Shown in pieces: positions 6,070 through 9,486 of a stretch of 9,486 bases of DNA. This DNA is from Bacillota bacterium (GTDB taxonomy: Bacteria > Bacillota > Clostridia > Oscillospirales > Acutalibacteraceae): the NCBI GenBank assembly GCA_030705695.1, contig JAUZPX010000075.1, positions 1 through 9,486 of the forward strand, read 5' to 3'. The translations under genes were made by a program, and so were the position numbers. Numbering within the stretch: the first letter of the stretch is position 1; every line of letters begins with the position of its first letter. Under the pieces are notes generated by a model that was given only the letters and a program-made list of their open reading frames with translations, was not told the origin of the DNA and searched no databases.

Positions 6070-6540
6070 GTGAGAAGAAAAGACAGAGAAATAATAGATA
6101 TTGAAAGTATTTGCAGCATTATAGATATCTGTAAAGTATTTAGAATTGCAATTTCGGTAAATAATGTACCTTACATAGTTCCGCTGAATTTTGGCTATGA
6201 ATTTAAAAATAATCATTTCAACTTTTATTTTCATTGCGCTAATGAGGGCAGAAAAATTGATATGATCAGAAAAAATGATACTGTATGTTTTGAAATGGAT
6301 TGTTGGCATGAGATGACAGCGGCAGATACTGCTTGCTCATATGGGTATCTGTACAAAAGCGTTGTTGGAACAGGTAAAGTAAAAATATTAAACGACACTG
6401 AGGATAAAATTAATGCACTAAATATATTGATGTATCATCAAACAGGAAAAGACTTCTCTTTCACTGAAAATCAAGTTTCAACAGTTACAGTGTGTAGGAT
6501 TGATGTATTAGAACTTTCAGCAAAACAACGAACAACATGA
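6070..6540 (+). CDS. NimA-like FMN-binding split-barrel protein (PPOX family)
   Basis: A 156-residue protein of the pyridoxamine 5'-phosphate oxidase-like split-barrel fold. Relatives bind FMN as dimers, and some (Nim proteins) reduce 5-nitroimidazoles; the physiological substrate of most is unknown. Diagnostic stretches are RRKDREIIDIESI at the N-terminus, PYIVPLNFGYE (34-44), YFHCANEGRKIDMIRKN (53-69, with His55 in the place of the conserved Nim histidine), VCFEMD, and SVVGTGKV. I chose GTG at 6070 because AAGGAG (6058-6063) lies 6 nt upstream; the ATG at 6055 would place that site inside the gene. It is a single-gene unit between two terminators. Nitroimidazole resistance should not be assumed from the family alone. 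Confidence 0.88.
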   Translation: MRRKDREIIDIESICSIIDICKVFRIAISVNNVPYIVPLNFGYEFKNNHFNFYFHCANEGRKIDMIRKNDTVCFEMDCWHEMTAADTACSYGYLYKSVVGTGKVKILNDTEDKINALNILMYHQTGKDFSFTENQVSTVTVCRIDVLELSAKQRTT

Positions 6541-6595
6541 GTATAATTTCCATTAAAAAACATATATCTTGTGGACTAAATGAAAACTTATAACT

Positions 6596-6628
6596 AAAGG
6601 GCTTGAATCTTAATGATTCAGGCCCTTT
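6596..6628. terminator. Bidirectional terminator (repeat copy 2)
   Basis: AAAGGGCTTGAATC (6596-6609) pairs with GATTCAGGCCCTTT (6615-6628), with one G-U wobble and loop TTAAT. It lies between the convergent NimA-like gene (ends 6540) and the small cysteine-rich gene (ends 6647) and can serve both. The plus-strand tail TATATAG and minus-strand tail AGTTATAAG are both weak U-tracts, so the A-U extension of the stem must contribute. Confidence 0.8.
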
Positions 6629-6646
6629 TATATAGATGTAATACAA

Positions 6647-6820
6647 TTACGTCTTTTGTAACAATTTTCTTTCACAATAATACTCGCATGCTTTTGTTGT
6701 TGATTCACGTTTTTTTAATCTTGGATAGACGCAATGTCCGTACGATATTTCACTGTAGCTTTTTCCAAATTTAATATAGTGTTGTCTGAAATGTTTACAG
6801 TTTTTACAAATATTTTCCAT
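6647..6820 (-). CDS. Small cysteine-rich protein, probable zinc-binding
   Basis: A 57-residue protein starting at ATG 6820 with the ribosome binding site TGAGGTGA 6 nt upstream. It has five cysteines: C5 and C8 (ICKNCKHF), C30 (YGHCVYPR), C45 and C49 (ACEYYC). The CxxC pair, a GHC and a spaced C-terminal cysteine suggest a zinc ribbon-like or short treble-clef site. KNCKHFRQHY at the start and GHCVYPRLKKR in the middle look like conserved motifs of a small protein seen in clostridial genomes, by impression only. No signal peptide or membrane segment. It converges on the NimA-like gene and shares its terminator. The function is unknown; binding of metal or nucleic acid is inference from the cysteine pattern and the basic composition. 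Confidence 0.8.
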   Translation of the reverse strand: MENICKNCKHFRQHYIKFGKSYSEISYGHCVYPRLKKRESTTKACEYYCERKLLQKT

Positions 6821-6969
6821 TTATTTCACCTCAATAATAATATTTATTAACTAAATAATATCATATTAAAAACGAAATTGCTTAAAAAAGTCTTACCTGG
6901 AATATATATTTTTAATATGGGAAGAGACTTTGTTTACACATTACAAAATCAAGAAAGAATCACAAATAA

Positions 6970-7002
6970 AAAGGGCTTGAATCATAAAGATTCAAGCCCT
7001 TT
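6970..7002 (-). terminator. Terminator of the polysaccharide operon (repeat copy 3)
   Basis: AAAGGGCTTGAATC (6970-6983) pairs perfectly with GATTCAAGCCCTTT (6989-7002) around loop ATAAA. Read on the minus strand the stem ends in CCCTTTTTATTTG, a proper U-tract, and it starts only 6 nt after the flippase stop. It is the third copy of the same hairpin within about 1 kb. Confidence 0.88.
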
Positions 7003-7007
7003 ATATG

Positions 7008-8549
7008 TTATTTTCTAATAATAGATGTCAAACGATTAAATATACTGCAAACAGGTTTCTTTATTATTTCTTTTTCATAGCTGTTCATTCCTATAAACCA
7101 AATACTTAAACAGTAGGCTACAGTAATAATTAATGAACATAAAATAAAAGACGGCCATGTGTTTTTTTCAATATAGCAATTTGTTAAAAATCCAATTCCT
7201 GAAGTTATTATAAATGCAGGGATTATGCCTTTAATGAGCTGTTTGAAATATCGTAAAATATTAATTCCGATTTTAGCTTTATAATAGATATTGATAATAA
7301 TTATATTACCGATAATAAACGAAACGATAGTTCCAAGCGAAGCGCCGATTACACCCCATTTTTTTGCAAAAAATATTGTAATCACTAAATTAACCCCAGC
7401 GATAATGAGATATAAAACAGAGCGGAAAGCATGTTTGTTTTTTGCTTGCAAGACAAGAGTACCTGTTGTATTTTCCGCAAGCGGAACTGTAATCGTGACC
7501 ATTATTAAAATACCAACAATCCACGCGTTATCATAACCGGGGCCTAGCCATACCATTAAAAACTGTTTTCCTACAAAGGCAAACGCAAGCAAAAGAAACC
7601 CTAATACTTCAAGTTGTATTCGTCCTGTTGTTATCATAAAATCCGTCAGTTCCTCATGAGAGGCATTTTTGGCGGATAGTTTTGTGGCACGAGGCAACAG
7701 CATCGTTGAAATTGCAGTTGAAAAAGTCAAATAATAAATAGGGAATTGAATGCCCATAGCATAAATTGTTGAGGCAACCGTGCCTGAAACAGCACCGATA
7801 ACTATTTGCCCTAATCTCCAGTAAAACTGATCAACCACCATTGCAAGAAAGATGAAGAAAGAAAATGCAAAAACTTCTTTAAACAGTGGTTTGTCAAAAT
7901 AATGAAATTTGATTTTAACCTTAAGAACAACTAGAGAGTAATAAATAACCAGTCCAAATAGTATTACGTTAAAAACAGTATCAATAACAACTATGCTGAT
8001 TATTTTATATCCAAGCAATAAAAATACGACAACAAATACATTGCGCAGAATCGTTTTAATAATATTCATTCCACGTTGATAAATAAATTTTTCGTATCCT
8101 GAAAGTATACCGATAAACGCATTGTATACTAGAGTAATTGCAAGATTTGCGAGCATTAATATGAATAATTTTCTTGTAAGGCTGAGCTCCGTGGGATTAA
8201 AGGATTTTCCGAATAAAACATCAATTTTAAAATAAAAAATTGCCCCTAAGCCAGCTAATATTACAGTTATAAAAATATAAAACGCAAGACACATGAATAA
8301 AAAGTTTTCTATTGCGTTTTCGTTGTCTTCCGCTTTATATTTTGCAATATATCTTATAATAGTGTTGCTTAGCCCGAAATCCATTACGGAAATATATGAA
8401 ACAAAAGCACCTACAACAGCAAACAATCCATATTGGCTTTGACCTATATGGTGAAGAATAAATGGTGTAAGCCCTATACTTATTACTATTGTTAAAATTA
8501 AAAGTATGTAAGAAAGTATCGCGCCGGTTTTTATTTCATTAAGTCTCAT
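7008..8549 (-). CDS. Wzx-like polysaccharide flippase (MOP superfamily)
   Basis: A 513-residue integral membrane protein expected to flip undecaprenyl-linked repeat units from the inner to the outer face of the membrane. It opens with the family's N-terminal pattern, GAILSYILLILTIVISIG then TPFILHHIGQSQYGLFAVVGA, and shows roughly 12-14 hydrophobic helices throughout. LSAYR-like features are replaced by LSGYEKFIYQRGMNIIKTILR near 148-168, typical of this clostridial subgroup. The tail is short and basic (RLTSIIRK). ATG at 8549 has AAGGAT 8 nt upstream and lies 11 nt inside the preceding acetyltransferase gene, so translation is probably coupled. It is the last gene of the operon and is followed at once by a terminator. 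A flippase for teichoic acid or another cell-wall glycan cannot be excluded. Confidence 0.93.
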   Translation of the reverse strand: MRLNEIKTGAILSYILLILTIVISIGLTPFILHHIGQSQYGLFAVVGAFVSYISVMDFGLSNTIIRYIAKYKAEDNENAIENFLFMCLAFYIFITVILAGLGAIFYFKIDVLFGKSFNPTELSLTRKLFILMLANLAITLVYNAFIGILSGYEKFIYQRGMNIIKTILRNVFVVVFLLLGYKIISIVVIDTVFNVILFGLVIYYSLVVLKVKIKFHYFDKPLFKEVFAFSFFIFLAMVVDQFYWRLGQIVIGAVSGTVASTIYAMGIQFPIYYLTFSTAISTMLLPRATKLSAKNASHEELTDFMITTGRIQLEVLGFLLLAFAFVGKQFLMVWLGPGYDNAWIVGILIMVTITVPLAENTTGTLVLQAKNKHAFRSVLYLIIAGVNLVITIFFAKKWGVIGASLGTIVSFIIGNIIIINIYYKAKIGINILRYFKQLIKGIIPAFIITSGIGFLTNCYIEKNTWPSFILCSLIITVAYCLSIWFIGMNSYEKEIIKKPVCSIFNRLTSIIRK

Positions 8550-9099
8550 TTTTATTATCCTTGTTTCGGAATTTTATTACTTTACCCGGGTTACCGGCAA
8601 ATATTGCAAATTCAGGTACATCCTTTGTTACTATGGTTCCTGCGGCAATTACCGAGCCTTTACCTATGTTTATGCCCGGAAGAATAATTACACGTGCGCC
8701 GATGTATACGTCATCTTCGATGTTAACAGGTCGCATTTCGGTCATGCCCTGCCTATTAATAGGAACTTTCGTATCTGAAAAAACATGGTCTTTCGTGTAT
8801 ATAATAACGTCAGGACCCATTACAACATCATTTCCAACATTTATTTTGCCGTAAACTTTACATTGTTTGCCTAAGCCGGATCTGTCACCGATTGTTATCT
8901 CGTTGCCTCGCCCGAAATATGCTCCCTGTTCAATATTTACATCTTTTCCGCAGGAGAGAAATAAATTTTTACATACGGATGCTCTTAAATGTTTCCATAG
9001 TTTACCGCCCGGGCTGTCGTAGGTTGGCAGCTTACGCAGGATTATATAATACAAAAACAAAGAAATAAAATACAAAACTTTTTTCACGGTTTGCCTCAT
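8539..9099 (-). CDS. Hexapeptide-repeat acetyltransferase (WcaF/maltose acetyltransferase-like)
   Basis: A 186-residue cytoplasmic O-acetyltransferase of the left-handed beta-helix family, probably decorating a sugar of the repeat unit exported by the neighbouring flippase. The N-terminus has a hydrophobic stretch (VLYFISLFLYYIIL, 8-21) followed by the LPTYDSPGGK to LRASVCKNLF region shared by polysaccharide-locus acetyltransferases. CGKDVNIEQGAYFGRGNEI (about 50-68) begins the helix. YTKDHVFSDT carries the likely catalytic His105, and the protein finishes with the SVIAAGTIVTKDVPEFAIFAGNPGKVIK signature. The ATG at 9099 lies 4 nt after the stop of the pyruvyltransferase gene and has only a weak site (TAAAGAA), so it probably depends on translational coupling. 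It differs clearly from the 214-residue acyltransferase at 5249 in length and N-terminus, so they are not a recent duplication. Confidence 0.92.
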   Translation of the reverse strand: MRQTVKKVLYFISLFLYYIILRKLPTYDSPGGKLWKHLRASVCKNLFLSCGKDVNIEQGAYFGRGNEITIGDRSGLGKQCKVYGKINVGNDVVMGPDVIIYTKDHVFSDTKVPINRQGMTEMRPVNIEDDVYIGARVIILPGINIGKGSVIAAGTIVTKDVPEFAIFAGNPGKVIKFRNKDNKNET

Positions 9100-9103
9100 T
9101 TCT

Positions 9104-9486
9104 TTACAATAGGGGTTTAAGATGTTTTACGGCTGATAATGCAATTTGAATATAAGACGGCAAAACATCGATAAGAGTTTGCTTCAGCTGATCTTTTCTT
9201 TCATACAAATCGTTAAAAGCACTTATTAGCGTGTTTTCGTCGTCAATTTCGTTTACAGGCAAAACAAGACCTTTTTCGTCGCCGAATAAATCTCTGGCTA
9301 TGCCCTTTGCTTTCACGCTGTATCCAAGCACAAGTGTAGGTACGGTTGTTGAATATGCGGCAATCGTCGCATGTGTTCTCGCACCAATGAAAAGCTCGCA
9401 CTGAGATATAACACCTTTTACCTGAGGAGCATTATATGTTTCGAGAATAAGCACTACTCTGTTTGTGCTTTTAAACTCATTATATA
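9104..9486 (-). CDS. Polysaccharide pyruvyltransferase family protein, C-terminal part (partial)
   Basis: The frame is open through the right window edge and supplies the last 126 or so residues. The segment CELFIGARTHATIAAY, then PTLVLGYSVKAKGIARDLFG, is the characteristic C-terminal block of the polysaccharide pyruvyltransferase family (WcaK/CsaB type), which adds ketal-linked pyruvate from phosphoenolpyruvate to sugars of exopolysaccharides or cell-wall polymers. The histidine in RTHA is a conserved family residue. The gene ends at TAA 9106-9104, and the next gene starts 4 nt later. Internal GTG at 9454 is not a credible start because homologous sequence (YNEFKSTNRVVLIL) continues upstream. 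The N-terminal half and any promoter are outside the window. Confidence 0.92.
   Translation of the reverse strand, partial: YNEFKSTNRVVLILETYNAPQVKGVISQCELFIGARTHATIAAYSTTVPTLVLGYSVKAKGIARDLFGDEKGLVLPVNEIDDENTLISAFNDLYERKDQLKQTLIDVLPSYIQIALSAVKHLKPLL

Noticed and set aside
7291..7536. Plus-strand frame opposite the flippase, and the similar one at 8561-8854 opposite the acetyltransferase
   Set aside because: Shadows of well-identified genes; no ribosome binding site and no recognisable protein.
1..9486. tRNA or rRNA genes, CRISPR array, IS ends, known riboswitches
   Set aside because: I looked for tRNA cloverleaf ends, regularly spaced repeats, transposase-like frames and familiar riboswitch cores and saw none.

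Overview
The window is AT-rich DNA from a low-GC Gram-positive bacterium, most likely a gut-type member of the Clostridia. This rests on strong AAGGAGG-type ribosome binding sites, several TTG/GTG starts, intrinsic terminators with U-runs, and resemblance of the proteins to clostridial families. No species can be named from the sequence alone.

Left part (about 100-4960): a compact mobile-element module. A minus-strand pair, a 57-residue protein followed by an 826-residue P4/D5-type primase-helicase, is transcribed leftwards. Immediately beyond the end of the primase gene lies a probable replication origin: two pairs of the 7-mer GTGACGG in opposite orientation around an AT-rich core. To the right, and divergently, a large serine recombinase of 498 residues is read from a near-consensus promoter. 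The 470 bp between the two transcription units contain nested inverted repeats and a terminator-like hairpin. No capsid, packaging, relaxase or conjugation gene is visible, so this is either a very small replicating integrative element or one end of a larger element that continues to the left. A 32-codon fragment of an unidentified gene occupies the left edge.

Middle (4897-7007): after the recombinase there is a 17-bp palindrome directly in front of two tiny overlapping reading frames of uncertain reality. Then come a plus-strand hexapeptide-repeat acetyltransferase, a plus-strand FMN split-barrel (NimA/PPOX-like) protein, and a minus-strand 57-residue cysteine-rich protein with a good ribosome binding site. 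Three almost identical terminator hairpins (arm AAAGGGCTTGAATC) punctuate this 1-kb stretch.

Right part (7008-9486): the last three genes of a minus-strand surface-polysaccharide operon, namely a polysaccharide pyruvyltransferase (truncated by the window edge), an acetyltransferase and a Wzx-like flippase. They are tightly packed (4-nt gap, then an 11-nt overlap) and end in one of the repeated terminators. Together they would modify a polysaccharide repeat unit with pyruvyl and acyl groups and move the lipid-linked unit across the membrane. The separate acetyltransferase at 5249 may serve the same polymer, but that is inference from proximity.
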